From Beverwykella pulmonaria (Eukaryota; Ascomycota; Dothideomycetes; Pleosporales; Melanommataceae): a stretch of DNA of 64,000 bases. The stretch is taken from positions 3,391,151 through 3,455,150 of the forward strand of contig BCHH01000003.1 of the NCBI GenBank assembly GCA_001599595.1, in the 5' to 3' direction. Positions 46,124 through 58,583 of this stretch are shown piece by piece. A program made the position numbers and the translations under genes. The notes under the pieces were generated by a model that did no database searches, was not told the DNA's origin, and saw nothing but the letters and a program-made list of their open reading frames with translations. Position 1 is the first letter of the stretch, and each line of letters opens with the position of its first letter.

Positions 46124-46878
46124 TCAGAGCTCGTCATCGTCATCATCCTCGTCGTCGTCGTCTTCGTCGTCTTCGTCGTCTTCCTCTTCTTCCTCCTCGT
46201 CCTCGTCCTCCCCCTCCCCGTCCTGCTTGAGCTTGAACTCGGTCCGCACGACGGTCTGCTCCGTGTGCATGAGCCTCTTGTGCCATTCGACCCAGCATCG
46301 CCCTTGTCCAAGCAAGTGTATTTGCTTCGTTCTGGAGACCAACATCCCACTCTTTTTCCGCAATAACGAGATCTCGAGAGCCTGTTGTAGGTGACGGTTC
46401 TCTGCTTCAGCAATTCGCGGTCGGAGCTTGGCTAGCTTAACAAAGCCATCAGGTTGTGGTATTTGCTGATCGTCGAGGGCTTTGAGCTGGGATGCGGCAG
46501 TTGCGAAGCCGGGCGCCCGCTCTACCACTATGGCGGACTTTTGGGCTAGGTCGAGCCCGGCATCTTCCTTCTCGTCTGCGTCTGCGTCCGTAGTTTTGGA
46601 TAGGAGATCCGAGTGTTTGCTCACTGCTCTCCACCATTAGCAATTTATTCAAATTCAATGTACGAGTGAGACATGCGTAGCTGCTGCACATCGTGTAGGA
46701 GAACAGTCTTGGTCGAAAGCTCCTGGAGGGCCTTTTCAATCCTCTGGACCCTCTCAGGGAAGCTCTTGGGCTTCTCTTGGGCTTGTCTCTTTGCTCCGCC
46801 CAATATGTACTCAACCCGATCCAAGCGCGACTCCAGCAGCGCAAACGTGAACAGCACCGCCTCTTCGTACTCGTCCAT
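46124..46878 (-). CDS. Coiled-coil protein, dynactin p22/p24-like (tentative)
   Basis: Two exons; start ATG at 46878 (MDEYEEAVLFTFALLESRLD). The N-terminal helix with LLESRLDRVEYILGG and FPERVQRIEKALQEL, then after the intron VSKHSDLLSKT and a long helical region, resembles the small dynactin subunit (p22/p24, DCTN3) of filamentous fungi. The short intron is probably 46629-46672 (44 nt); a 35-nt alternative, 46629-46663, also keeps frame. Length is about 236-239 residues. The C-terminus is an uninterrupted run of about 30 acidic residues ending EL. The dynactin call rests on pattern only. Confidence 0.65.
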
Positions 46879-47226
46879 CGCGAATTCGCGGATGGGATTC
46901 GGGAGGGTGGAGAGTGCAGTTGTGAGGTTGCAATGAACGTTCGGTCGCAAACGCGTTTACCGTGGAATGTTTTAGCGCAGATCCTCACCCCATCACACGT
47001 GATCCAGGCTTAGCTCGCCCATGACAACGTCAGCGGACCAACAGATACGAACATCTCCTCTCTCTCCCTTTCGACACTCACCCTTCACCTACGCCATTCC
47101 TCGCTTCACACCCTCCCTGAGCGCCGCCGCCGCTCCGTTCCACCACTCAAACTTATACCGCGACGAGTGCGCCTATCTCCTGACGCATGGTCTCGTTACG
47201 ACGGCGCAATCCCAACACCGGACAGA
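46879..47226. promoter_or_regulatory. Divergent promoter
   Basis: 348 bp between divergent start codons; pyrimidine-rich before the plus-strand gene. No known site recognised. Confidence 0.5.
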
Positions 47227-49023
47227 ATGGCGACTTACTCTGCAATCAGTGCTGAGGTGGATGAAAACGAAGCTATGTCGTCGAGCACTGGATCACTGCG
47301 AGGACGAAGGTTGGATATTCCAAAGGCGCCCGCCAGATGTAATGCTAACATTCGCAGGCGCGGACGAGGCAAACAAGACATCGGATTCACAGGTCAGGCA
47401 TCGTGGATAAGCAGTGTAATAAATCTGGTCAACACGAGTATGTACCCAGAGCGACACTTGGCACACCCATACCTAAATGGTGTTTAGTTCTCGGCGCCGG
47501 TCTACTTGCCATGCCTTCAGCGCTCTCGAAGATGGGAATATTTTTAGGCATCTTCGTAATCGCATGGGCTGGCACAACCGCTGGATTCGGGCTCTACCTC
47601 CAAACACGATGCGCGAGATATGTTGACCGCGGCCATGTCTCGTTCGCAGCACTATCCCAACTAACCTACCCGAACCTCTCCATCCTCTTTGACGCCGCAA
47701 TCGCCGTGAAGTGCTTTGGTGTTGGAGTGAGCTATCTGATCATTATCGGTGATCTGATGCCTGGAGTCGTCCAAGGATTTGCGCCTGGGGTTGATGTTGC
47801 ATTTCTGGTCGACCGTCAGTTCTGGATCACGGCATTCATGTATGTGTTCCGGGTATTGCGCGGGAAGCGAACTCGACTAATTCTACCAGGCTAATCATCA
47901 TTCCGCTCTCTTTTCTACGACGTCTAGATTCTTTGAAATACACCAGCGTAATTGCTCTCTGCTCAATAGCATATCTCGTCATTCTAGTTGTTGCGCATTT
48001 CATCCGAGGAGACACACTACAAGATCGTGGGGAGGTCCGAGTCTTCAGATGGGCTGGACCGGTCGCTGTTCTTTCTGCATTTCCAGTCATCGTTTTTGCA
48101 TACACATGCCATCAGAACGTGAGTTTACCGGTCCACTCTTCTGCTGCGGTCGACACTGAGCAGGATCCTTGCCGGAATCATTATCACCACTAAGGAGAGT
48201 GGATAATAAAAGTTCCAAAAATCCGTTCTTGCGGCGCCCAGTTTTCATTATGATTCAGATCACACGCTTACGTTCATAGATGTTTTCCATTCTCAATGAG
48301 ATCGCGGACAACTCGCACTTCCGCACTACCTCTGTCATCTTCGCAGCCATCGGCTCAGCTTGTTGCCTATACATTCTAACCGGAATCACGGGATACCTCT
48401 CCTACGGCGACAACATCAAAGGAAACATCGTATCTATGTATCCCACAGCTGCCGCCTCCACCATCGGTCGCCTCGCCATCGTCATCCTTGTCATGTTCTC
48501 CTACCCGCTGCAAATTCATCCTTGTCGTGCAAGCATCAATGCATGTCTGCAATGGCGCCCCCGTCGCCGCAGCCAGAACGAGTGCTCGCCGACACGCAAC
48601 ACTCTCCTGAATACTCCAAAGTCGGCCGGGAAACCTACCCCCGAGATGGGCGATATCAGGTTCGCAGTGCTGACTACTATCCTCATTGTACTCTCTTTCA
48701 TTACCGCCATGACCGTGTCCTCTCTTGAGAAGGTACTCGCGTATGTCGGCAGCACGGGCTCAACAACCATCTCATTCATCTTGCCTGGCCTTTTCTACTA
48801 TAAGATATCGGATCCGGACTCGGCGCACCACCAGCGGCTGGTCAAAGATGAAGATGACGAGGATGAGGGTGATGGCGAGGGACACATTATGAGCGATGCC
48901 CATAAGAGTAGGAATTGGCGCAGGGGACTACTGAGGAATCTGAGTCTGGCTTTGGCAATTTATGGGGGCTGTGTCATGATTACTTGCTTGGTAACTAATA
49001 CACTCCTCGTAGCGACGCATTAA
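47227..49023 (+). CDS. Vacuolar amino-acid transporter, AAAP family (Avt5/6-like)
   Basis: Four exons: 47227-47437, 47488-47839, 47890-48118, 48280-49023, giving 511 residues. A 60-residue hydrophilic head precedes the first span at SSVINLVNTILGAGLLAMPS, a signature of amino-acid/auxin permeases, formed across intron 1. About eleven hydrophobic segments follow, with FPVIVFAYTCHQNMFSILNE joined across intron 3 and typical of Avt5/Avt6 and SLC38-type carriers. A cytosolic acidic loop (DEDDEDEGDGEG) sits before the last span. Likely exports acidic or basic amino acids from the vacuole. Intron 3 (161 nt) is longer than the others. Confidence 0.92.
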
Positions 49024-49150
49024 GTAGGAATTTGGCTTCAAGAGAAAACTGCATTGGTTGTGTTACTGGTACTATTAAGCGTTGAGCAGCATTCAGCATT
49101 CAGCATTTGCATGGGCGTTGGGCATTTCAGGGCGTTTCTGGCTTAGATCT

Positions 49151-49174
49151 GGGGGGGGGGGGGGGGGGGGGGGG
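49151..49174. repeat. 24-G homopolymer
   Basis: An unbroken run of 24 G between the transporter stop and the convergent bS16m gene. Its length is at the limit of reliable base calling. The remaining spacer 49024-49483 shows no gene. Confidence 0.95.
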
Positions 49175-49483
49175 CAAAGACAGCTTATTAGATTGCTCGC
49201 AGGGTTCACCCTTTTTAGAGTATTAGAAACCCTGATTCAGTATTTTCAATTTACAGTTTTGTACATAGTCCTCGTATGTGGTGTAGGAGTTTTGTACGCC
49301 ATGATTCCCCTACAACGCCATCTAATGCAATCCAACATGCCTCGTCTCTCAGTACGTCCCCAGCTCCCAAGTCCCTTCTTAGTATTCATTCCCACTTCCA
49401 CAAGCCTCCCTACTTCGTTTTGCTCGTGCTTCTGCGGATTTGAAACAGTTGGCGATGGTCTTGGCAAAGAAGTGTCCCATTCT

Positions 49484-50171
49484 CTAAGCTTTTAATGATT
49501 CTGTGGCTTCTGTAGGCTCGCTGGTCTCTTTAGTTTCGGTAGACGGTGTAGGTGTTGGTGGTATCAATGATTTTGCAGCAGAATCTGCTTTAATGACTTG
49601 CCCCTGCACCTGTCCGATGCGGTATTTGGGCTCGAGAATGCCGACCTATGACCATAGAATTAACCACGTTTCCAATCACAATGCACTTTCGATGCTCATC
49701 CTCCGTCCTGCCCCGTCCATCTTGTTCCCTCAATTGAAGCTCTTCTCCCACTCATCTCTTCTCTGCGATAGCACGATGAATAGTAAACGTACCATAGCCA
49801 ATAATCTCCATGCCGTATCGCTCGGCTGTGCACCCACACCAACCCAGTACCGCGCTCTGCTAATATCGAGCTTGATATCCTTCCATGGTCTGCCGTGTGT
49901 GTCACCGGGTCGCGGTGGTTGCGGGAGGGGATTGTAAGTTCCGAGGACTTCGAGAGGTCGGGAGTTGCGTGCTGTTCTATTCCACGTCACATATTAGTAC
50001 TCGTTGCGCGTATCGCAGAGTTGGCAGCTATGATTGCGCGAAATTGAAGAAGCTTGCAAAGCATGGAATTAGGGTGGAGCTTTAAAGGGCATACCGGGCA
50101 TGTGCGACTACAATGTTGTAAAAGGGTGCGTGTTTCTTGCCAAAGCGGGCAAGGCGGATTCGGACAACCAT
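49484..50171 (-). CDS. mrps16: Mitochondrial ribosomal protein bS16m
   Basis: Three small exons on the minus strand: 50095-50171, 49793-49976, 49484-49645, giving 140 residues. The start MVVRIRLARFGKKHAPFYNI is diagnostic of bS16. The second exon completes ARTARNSRPLEVLGTYNP and DIKLDISRARYWVGVGAQPS, then DTAWRLLAM joins VGILEPKYRIG. All junctions are GT-AG with matching phase (introns 118 and 147 nt). A C-terminal tail of about 35 residues rich in Thr, Pro and Glu extends beyond the bacterial protein. It is a component of the mitochondrial small subunit. Divergent from the NAD(P)HX epimerase gene. Confidence 0.93.
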
Positions 50172-50547
50172 TATATGTTTCGTGGGTAGATAATGCGAGC
50201 GTAGATAATGCGAGCGGTGGTGAGGGCGCAATTCGAGATTCTTTGGTCCGAAGTTGAGCCGATCATGTGATGACTACCGGTAAGCGGTTGTGATCTTTCG
50301 TACAGGAAAATGTGAATACTAACCTCGTATTCAATGGTTTGCAAAAGGCATACCGATTGAACTTACATATTGGCACAAATTCGAGTAGGAGGTATAGCAA
50401 GTGAAGATGGTCGCCGATGCGGCGTCCCTAGTCTTCTTGTTCCGCCGTTCGATGAGGTGATGTAATCGTGCACCTTCACCCATACATCTTTTCCCCAACT
50501 CGAAGCCGAACCTTTCTTTAAAGCATAGTCTTACAAAATATTTCAAA
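50172..50547. promoter_or_regulatory. Divergent promoter, bS16m / NAD(P)HX epimerase
   Basis: 376 bp between start codons. A 15-bp direct repeat (gtagataatgcgagc) lies at about 50187-50216. No other recognised element. Confidence 0.5.
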
Positions 50548-51504
50548 ATGGCCCTTAGAGTGAATAAGCGTTCACGTTGTGTCAAATCAAGGCTAACAAA
50601 CATCAGACTCTCTCAGCGAAAAGCGCCGCGGCGCTCGACCAAGAACTTATGTCTGCTGGCGCCTTCTCGATCGATCAGTTGATGGAGCTCGCTGGTCTCT
50701 CCGTTTCGCAGGCCGGTACATTTCCCTTTTTTTTTGATATCTGTCACACTCGCCTTTTTCTTTTTCTTCTATTCTGACCATTTTAGTGTTCAAGTTGCAA
50801 CCTCTCAATAGAGGCAAACGCATCCTCGTGGCTTGCGGGCCGGGTAACAACGGTAAGATTTATTCGAGAAGCATTTAGAAGTTCAGGGGCAAATTATAGC
50901 TGATGATATCTTGTAGGGGGCGATGGCCTCGTGGCAGCTCGACATCTGTTCCATTATGGATATCAACCCACTGTGTACTACCCCAAGCAGAGCAAGAACG
51001 AGCTCTATCAGGTATATGTCCTCACTGCTCTCACACAAGTAACTCGGAATGATACTAATTTCTGATAATACACAGCGTCTCACAAAGCAATTGAATGACC
51101 TCAAAGTCCCCTTCACAGACGACTTCCCTTCAGCCCTCCAGCAAACCGACCACATTGTCGACGCCATCTTCGGCTTCTCCTTTTCAGGCGAAGTCCGCGA
51201 GCCTTTCCCCAAAGTCATCGAAGCCCTGCGCGACACCCAACTTCCAGTCCTTGCGGTGGACGCACCCTCATCATGGAACATCGAGACTGGGCCTCCCGAT
51301 TCTGGGCCAGGCAAAGGTTTTATGCCAGAAGCCCTCATCAGTCTGACTGCCCCAAAGCCGCTTGTCAAGTGGTTCAAGGGACGGCATTTCTTGGGAGGAA
51401 GATTCTTGAGTCCGGAGATGGCGGAGAAGTATGACTTAGATTTGCCTAAGTATGAGGGACTAGATCAGGTTGTTGAGGTAGCTGTTGAGGGAGGAAAGCT
51501 ATGA
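50548..51504 (+). CDS. nnr: NAD(P)H-hydrate epimerase (YjeF_N family)
   Basis: Five exons: 50548-50559, 50607-50715, 50787-50852, 50917-51011, 51076-51504, giving 236 residues. The first exon encodes only MALR; the frame continues as [16 protein letters not shown], matching the family start. Diagnostic motifs: [34 protein letters not shown] (phosphate loop, joined across intron 3), the catalytic Asp in [18 protein letters not shown], and [15 protein letters not shown]. The enzyme epimerises R-NAD(P)HX so the S-specific dehydratase can repair it. No mitochondrial presequence at this start. The 12-nt first exon is easily missed by gene finders. Confidence 0.95.
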
Positions 51505-53439
51505 GTGACGATTTAACTACAGGAAATTGCAACACTGCCAAAATTATTTTATTCAGTAATTGTGTTGCAACCTTCAATGTTTTCCTCCATGGGCGGAAAG
51601 TGTTACGCTTGGAACCAGTGAATGAGCGAAATTGACTTCCCCGTTCACATCATCTGTTCCCCATTCAGCTTCTCCTGTCTCAATAACGGCAAAATTGCGG
51701 CCTATCTGATCCGTAGCTATCACCAACTCTTTTTTTTGTCTTAGGTGAAGGTGCAGCAAATTGCAGCAAGATATCGCTTACACAACTTATTGAGGATGAC
51801 ACGAATGCATATGAGTTTTGTTAATTTTAGTAATTCCAGGTAGCAAACCAAATTTTATCCTTACGCTATGAGATTACCGAGGTGTCATAGGCTTTGAGAG
51901 AGATTTGCGGTCTTGATAACCCCGACAAGATGCCTCAATCAAGACTCGCAAGCTTTCACTACCAAAACTCTGATATCACTCGATCTCTAAGTATCACTGT
52001 TGCTCGTTAACTCCTGTCACAAGGTTGTGAGGGTGACGACATGAAAGGAGCTTCAGTGAGTAAATTTTTCAAACCCCCCTTACTAGCACATCTGAATGCT
52101 TTTGAATAAACTGATTATATTTTTGGACTAGGTACAAAGAGTGTGAGCCAATAGTGAATATTTTCGCAATTTCCCATTGCTGACGGTAAAGAAGTCTTCC
52201 ATATACGAAGACAATCTTCTCAGGACTATTCTAACTGCTTTTACTTCCCTTCCGAAAACACATACTGGCTGTCATCGCCTACTTCAGGTTCATCAGGAGA
52301 CACGCCTAGTTCGTTCAGCACGCACCGTATGTGAGGTAGAGATGCTCTCTATTTAGGCATTCTTACAAAGCTTTTTGCCAGTTTTCCTCTTTTTTTTGTT
52401 GGCATTTCTAGACATAGTTCAAGTCGCCGAGTTACACACGCCTCACTTGTCACCTTCGGCGAATACCAGTCATAAGGGTTTAGACTCCGGACCGTGACTG
52501 CGAGGACTGTTACGGGATACGGCCTGGAATACGATTTGGTATAAACCCCGGAGGTGCTCTCGGAGCGGGGCCCGATCGGAGGAATCACTGCTATGAGAAT
52601 GGCTGTTGCTAAAGCAATAAAAAAAGTGAAAGTAATAAGATTTTTTACGGTGATCTTCAGCAGGGAACATGGGGCTACGAATGCTGAATTGAATGCTGAA
52701 TCATACAGTAGTTTTAAGTGTAGAAAAGGAAAGTGTCATTGATGAAGCTATTTTAAAGTGCAGATTGAAAATATGTTAGTGTAGACAAAAGATTTTGCTA
52801 AATTGTGTGAGTATATATAGACCATTTTTGGCTAATGTGTTCAAACACAACGTGTTCTATCACTGGGTCTTAGAAAAAATCTGACAAACAAGGGACATCT
52901 CGTACAAGGCTTAGTCTAATCTCGGATGTTGGCAATTCTGGCGTTCTCTGATACGGCTATCAACAAAACCTACTTAGCCATGTGATTCCTTCCCCTTCAT
53001 AGCTGCCCACCATCTTTTCCTTTACATTCAATACTCAGCATTTTGGGTACAACTCCTGATATGTACGCTTAAAACGCGCTTACAACATGCCGATGGCTTA
53101 TAAGCCTTTACTTCACCACAATTGCTAGGAGCAAATCCCAAATTCGAACTTCCTTCACGTGAGCCACTTGTCCAGAACACCTCTATTCTTGCTTCACCCA
53201 GAGAACACTTACTCGTAAGAGCATACGCTAACAGCAAATTTGCTGACACTCCAATGGGGGGTTGTGTTGAAGACATGGGTAGTATTTGCCTCCGAATAAA
53301 TTTTTATTCGAGAATTTTGAAGAAGTCTGAGGACTAAGTATATACGTTGGGGAGCTGGGGGTTTGCTTTATTACAGCACATCCGCCCTCGCGAAGTTAGA
53401 GCACCTCTAAATTCACAACCTCCCCTTCCCCCACAACCG
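51505..53439. other. Long AT-rich intergenic region
   Basis: 1.9 kb with no coding frame that looks real. AT-rich patches near 51.8-52.2 and 52.6-52.9 kb could be decayed repeats, but I found no termini or target duplications. Confidence 0.5.
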
Positions 53440-54821
53440 TCACGCTTCAACTGAAACAACCAAATTCCGCCTCAAAGCCTCCAAATGCTCATCCTCCAAT
53501 CCACAGACCGTCCTCATATACCCCTCCGCGCCCCCAAACTCCTTATCCAGCATCTCTAAACTCGCAATCATACTCTCCTTACTTGCACCCACCATCCTGA
53601 GCGCAGCCTGTCTTCCCTTCTCCAGAATCTCTGGCGGGATAGCATTCTCCTCTGCTCCATCGACCTTCTTCTCTCCGCCCGATGCCTCGTCCCGACGTTG
53701 CTGCTTGATCAGATCCGCGAGCTCAGCCGTTGAAACGGTTTTCCCTTCCATCTGTGCACTCATGTACTTTTTGAACCCAGGGGAAAGCATCAGTCGTCCC
53801 ACAACCTCCTCCCTAATGTTCGCGAGCCCGAGTTCGGTTAAGTTGTATTCTTCAGCGATGAGCTTTGGGTCGACGCCGAGGAAGGAGAAGAGCACGCCGA
53901 AGAAGATGCCCGTGCGGTCTTTGCCGGCGGTGCAGTGAATGAGTGCGCCCAGGCGCTCGGCCGAGACTGAAGTAGACGGAGTGGGTGCTGAGGGGTTGTT
54001 GGAGAGGAAGGTAGCTGTTGAAGCTGATGATGGCATTGGGGGCGGGATGTTGGCGAGGTAGAGGAGGATGGTGCGGAAGCTGGAACCGGCATTCTGGAGG
54101 ATGTCTTGATAAGCGTGGACGAAGCCCTTGGAATTGTCAGTGTTGTGTAAATCGCTTTTTGATCCCTTTTCTTGGCTTCGTCGAAAATCTGAAAGTGTAC
54201 GAGAATGCAGGAAATTTGAATAGGTCGTTGGAAGACAAAACAGAACATAGCTGAATGACTCTCCGAATAAGGGAAGACAGGCGGTAAATCAGAGAAGCGG
54301 GACATACTTCAACGCTTTCCCCCATGTACTTCGAATACCTTTCCGCCAATCTCTCCGGACTATAATCACTCTCCTCAAAAACCGGTACCCAATCCCTTTT
54401 GACACCCTCTTTTTCCATCTCCACAATCCACCCCGGTCTTACATCCCCATCATCACCCTTTCCACCAGTGATCCCCGCCCAACCCTTATCCACCTCGGGT
54501 TTACTCCTCAGGTCGAATACGCGACCCTGGAATTGAAAATACAAAGTTAGTACAATTCTTTTAATTCGCAGATCTAGGTTACTGCCACAAGATATCCTGT
54601 CTTTGATTTTGGAATGGCTTACGTACCACTCCAATTTCGTATACGGCTTTCCATCCCTCCTGATCCAACTTCGATACTTCCGCGCTTCTGAACAGAATCC
54701 CTGGTCGAATTCTTCCAGGGGGCGAAGTGGTCGGAAGGCCAGAGGGGTGCAAAGCGGCGTCGCGGAGATTATTAATATTTGGGATAACAAAGAAAGGAGG
54801 CTGTGGGAGAGAGTCCATCAT
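53440..54821 (-). CDS. Tyrosine phosphatase, Y_phosphatase3 family
   Basis: Three exons: 54627-54821, 54308-54526, 53440-54126, giving 366 residues. The N-terminus FFVIPNINNLRDAALHP and GILFRSAEVSKL is the usual start of these fungal/bacterial dual-type phosphatases, followed by the acid-loop region FDLRSKPEVD. The P-loop HCTAGKDRTG holds the catalytic Cys and Arg (CX5R) near residue 202. YNLTELGLANIREEVVGRL follows. Substrates may be phosphotyrosine or phosphoinositides. Intron 2 is 181 nt. A low-complexity Ser/Thr/Pro stretch sits just before the P-loop. Confidence 0.93.
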
Positions 54822-55828
54822 GATGTAGGGTATGTGATTGGTAATAAATAGTGACTTGGAATGGGAAATGTTTATCGTTTGTGGATGATTTTGAGCCTTT
54901 CGATATCTCGATAAATTCCTTGTTAGTTATCGTCAACTGGTAGATGGCGCTGTTTTTAGTCCATCAACCCACGAATGCGAAAGTACGAAGTGGTGTCCAG
55001 TATGGGCAAAGGTGACAGAAGACGATTCGCAGTCACACGAAGATACTTACGGGCAGGCTCCAATGCGACCGCCCGAGGTCGTCGACTAGTTGGCAATGCT
55101 TGATGCCCCGCTATCAGCGGTCTGAGCCGAGGGATGCCGAATTGGGGAAGCAAAGTAAGAATACGAAGGTAGTGGGGTTCAATGGCTCGATTCCATTGGC
55201 TGTGATGGAAAACGTGTGCTTGCTATACGTTCAGATCGAAAAGACAACAGAGAGCCAGTACAGTCAATCCGTCTTAAACGGGATAGTGATAATGGTCACG
55301 GAAATCCACGAAGGGGAGAAATTCCTCACCACGCGCCGCCATCCGACCAGACGTTTGTCAGAAACATCGCTATCAAGGCTACTTTCAAGTTTTGACAAAC
55401 ATCATATCTTGTCAGCCGTTTCGGTAAGTCTGGCAGCGTTTGATGAGTCCCATTTCCCCCCGAGGGATTGGATCTGTGCTTAACTTAGCCGCCAGATCGT
55501 TGGCAATGAATCGGGATGCGTTGAGCTACTGGGGCAGTCAGGGCGGGGTTGTTGGATGCAATGAGTTCCAATTCGTTGTCATTCATGTTAGGAGTGTGGA
55601 GTTAATAATTGAAGGGATCGAGGTGATGAATATTGTTCAGCAAGACGCAAAAAAGGGAGAGGAAGAAGTTTTGAGGTTTCTATGACCCTGAGCTGTGTCT
55701 TCCGGACACGTGCTAGTAGAAGCGCTAACGTCGCGCTGTTCTACGGTGGGAGATTCTTGCGCCTTAGCCTTTCTTGACCACAAGAGTCTTTGTGGACCGA
55801 GGGGAGTATGGAGAGGAGCAAAGAGATT
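54822..55828. other. Intergenic region, no gene
   Basis: 1 kb upstream of the phosphatase. Short random frames only. Confidence 0.5.
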
Positions 55829-55833
55829 GGCAT

Positions 55834-56062
55834 TGTTGGTCTCACAGGGCTATTGCAATAGCAATGGGGTTTCTCAAAGGGGGTAATAAATCGTTGTGTC
55901 TTCTCTATCTTGAAGCGGTGTAGCAGAGGGAATACCATCAACCTCACCGCCGCGTGCACTAGCCTAGTATGGCTAGTGCTCCACGTGTCCACACGTGATT
56001 GGTACCTCCACACGTGATCCATACATCCCACGTGATCATCACGTTATATATATATTCCAACA
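55834..56062 (-). mobile_element. Solo LTR with perfect target duplication
   Basis: A 229-bp block starting TGTTGG and ending CCAACA, flanked on both sides by ggcat (55829-55833 and 56063-56067). The termini TG...CA and 5-bp duplication fit a solo LTR left by recombination. The TATA-like tatatatata run (about 56045-56054) lies near one end, which suits transcription on the minus strand. Four CACGTG palindromes at 55982, 55992, 56011 and 56029 sit just beyond it. No internal retrotransposon sequence is present. It differs from the 132-bp LTR of the copia element. Confidence 0.8.
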
Positions 56063-56241
56063 GGCATCTTGCATTCATGCCCACAACCTTTTATCTGTTT
56101 GGGCAGCGAAGCCTCTTGAGAGATTAAAAGTAAGAATCTTAAGGCGCTGTGCATGGGATTATGACGATCACTCGACCCAAGTAATCACAACAGAAAAACC
56201 GCTCAAAATCTCGAGGGGTCTAAAACCCAACAGCAGTTTTT

Positions 56242-58266
56242 CTATATATAAAAGCGATTCCTCCTCAGCTTCCCCACCCTCCCTATATCACTCCTCGCGA
56301 ACGCAATTGCTCCAACTGGCTCGTCCTGACACACATCCCCGATCCTAACAGGCAAATCATGCAACAGAGCCGCTCTTTCTAGCCCATGAAGTGTGGTCCC
56401 CCCACTCGGTACCGGCGCATATGGGTTCAAGAGCGTAAGACTTGACGCATACCCTATAATATCCGGTGCGAGAGTAACATATTTGAGAACCAACCCAGCG
56501 TACGCAGCGATTTGGAGAATGACAGACGAGATCAAGAGCGTGGTAAACCAGCGCCATTCAGTTTTGTATACGAGATAGGATGAGTCGGTTAAATCAGCTT
56601 GTGTAGCGTTGAATGTCAAATAGGGACTGTTGTACGCCAGAGATGTCAAGTTGGAAGGGAGATTACCACCAAGTGCTGTGGTCGCGTATGTGGATTGGAA
56701 GAAGGTGTTGAACAAAATTGTTAGACGCTCGGCGAGCAGATCTGCAGGAAGTTTGTACAAATCGACGTTATCGTACTTAGCACCAATGAAGTTCCAGGGA
56801 TCCACCATCCATCGCTCCGCGTACGTTGAACCACGAGCCCCAGCGTCGGCAACGCCGTAGTTGTCGACTGTTGGTAACAACGCCATCATATTGCGGAGGA
56901 TGTTTGAGCGCGTGAAGTCGTCGTTGTCCTTCGTGTACCCGTTGGAAAATAAGTCTAGTTTCCTCAAGGAGTCGGCTTGACAGAGGGTCCCGTTGCAGGA
57001 AACGATGGCATCATAATACCCAAAGGAGACGTTGCAGGCAGCAACGGTAAAATTCTCGGTGCTGTCGATCGATTTCAAGGATAGATTGCAGGGATAGCTA
57101 TTGCAGCTGGTGGTGGAGTTCAGCTTCCAAGTCGAGGTGAGGTTGCCGAATTGCGTGGCGTTGCGGCTCATTTCTTGATTGCTATCACATGTGATGTCCC
57201 ACTGGCCGGCTTGGAGGCTATAGTTACTCCAGCCGGAAGGGCGGACTCCATAGACTGGAATCCCGATGAGAGATGCGTATGTAACATTCGTCCCGTTGCC
57301 GCTTGGAATATTTCGCATACCGTTGGATGTACTGTTGTTGAGAGACCGGTACAAGGGCATCTTGACGTTCCCCCATAGATCCATGGGTGTGTTCTGATAC
57401 TTCGTGCTGCTGAGCAGCGCCGCCAGAAACAGTGACGTAAACGTGCTCCTACCGCTATTGACAGCACTCGCCCCCATCAGGAAAGAATCCTGCGCTGCCA
57501 TCGGATTCAAGTACTGATACGTCCCAACCGAGGTCTCAGCTTTCGTCTCGCTATCCAGCAGCCGAAGAGCAGATTGGCCTCCTAAAGGGGAAAGGAACCA
57601 GACCATGGTGAGCAGAAGACCGATGATACTCCAGGATCTAAGAGCCATCTGGCGCTCGATAGCGGAGAAGAGCGATTGGCAGCCAATGAGTTGCTCAAGT
57701 CGGCCGAGAGTGGTGCCCCGTTCAGCAAGAAAGAGGCCTACATGCTTGAAACAACGGCTCATGAGAGCAGCAAAAATGATGGGGAAGATTGTTGGACTGA
57801 GAAGGAGCGTTTGTTCGAGCTTTTCGCCGTAGTCAGATACCGTTCTTCCGTCCAACCGCGCAGCTGTGAGAGCCAGTGCTATGTCTTGTTAACTTGTTGA
57901 ACGCAATTTTCGGATACGACAAATCTTACCGATGAACATCAGAGGAGTCGACGCAAGTAGAGCATCAAAAACAATAATGAACGCTCTCAGCGGCGTTATC
58001 GTCGCAACATGCTGTGAGCGCACTGGCCAATGCCTGACGAAGGGTTCACCTCCATTCGCATTATCAACATACGCCTTCGAATCCGGGTTCCTGCTCTTAA
58101 AATGCTCATCTGGAGGCGGCCCAGCTGGCGGCGCGTACGAAAAGGTCGTTGGCGGCAGTCGATTCATCTCTACGATGTCGAAGGGCTCATGTTGGCCATT
58201 TTGAGGCGCAGAGTGCAGGCGTGTGTACCCCATCGAAGGATCGAGAATGGAAGATTGCGGACCCAT
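56242..58266 (-). CDS. Large fungal membrane glycoprotein, unknown function
   Basis: Two exons, 57930-58266 and 56242-57878, giving 657 residues from the ATG at 58266 (MGPQSSILDPSMGYTRLHSA). The cytosolic head of about 85 residues is Pro-rich. Spans follow at LRAFIIVFDALLASTPLMFI, IFPIIFAALMSR and ALRSWSIIGLLLTMVWFLSP. A long extracellular or lumenal region, about 180-560, carries many Asn-x-Ser/Thr sites and paired cysteines (CNSYPCNLS, CNVSFGYYDAIVSCNGTLC). A last span, FTTLLISSVILQIAAYAGLVL, precedes a basic C-terminus. I recognise the layout from many unnamed Pezizomycotina proteins but no function is known. Confidence 0.82.
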
Positions 58267-58583
58267 TCCGAAACAGAACGAAAGGACGTGGGCTATGTGA
58301 TCAGCCTCGGGATTCCCAGTAGCGTTCCGAATAAAACCTGTCGCTACATATGCCAACCCGAATGCCGATGTTTGATCGCCCTCATACAGTCATATGGGTG
58401 ACGAGGCCTGCATGGGCATTAAAGCGAATTATAAGACGTGGAGATGGATGTGGACTCAGAAGAAGTTGAGGCGGCTGATGCAATGGTGGTGTGGCGCGAA
58501 TGAGACATTAGTGCAACCCACAGTTGCAGGCTAAACGCTAGTGAGTTGCTAAAATAGGTCGCCCCATCCAAGGATCAACCATA

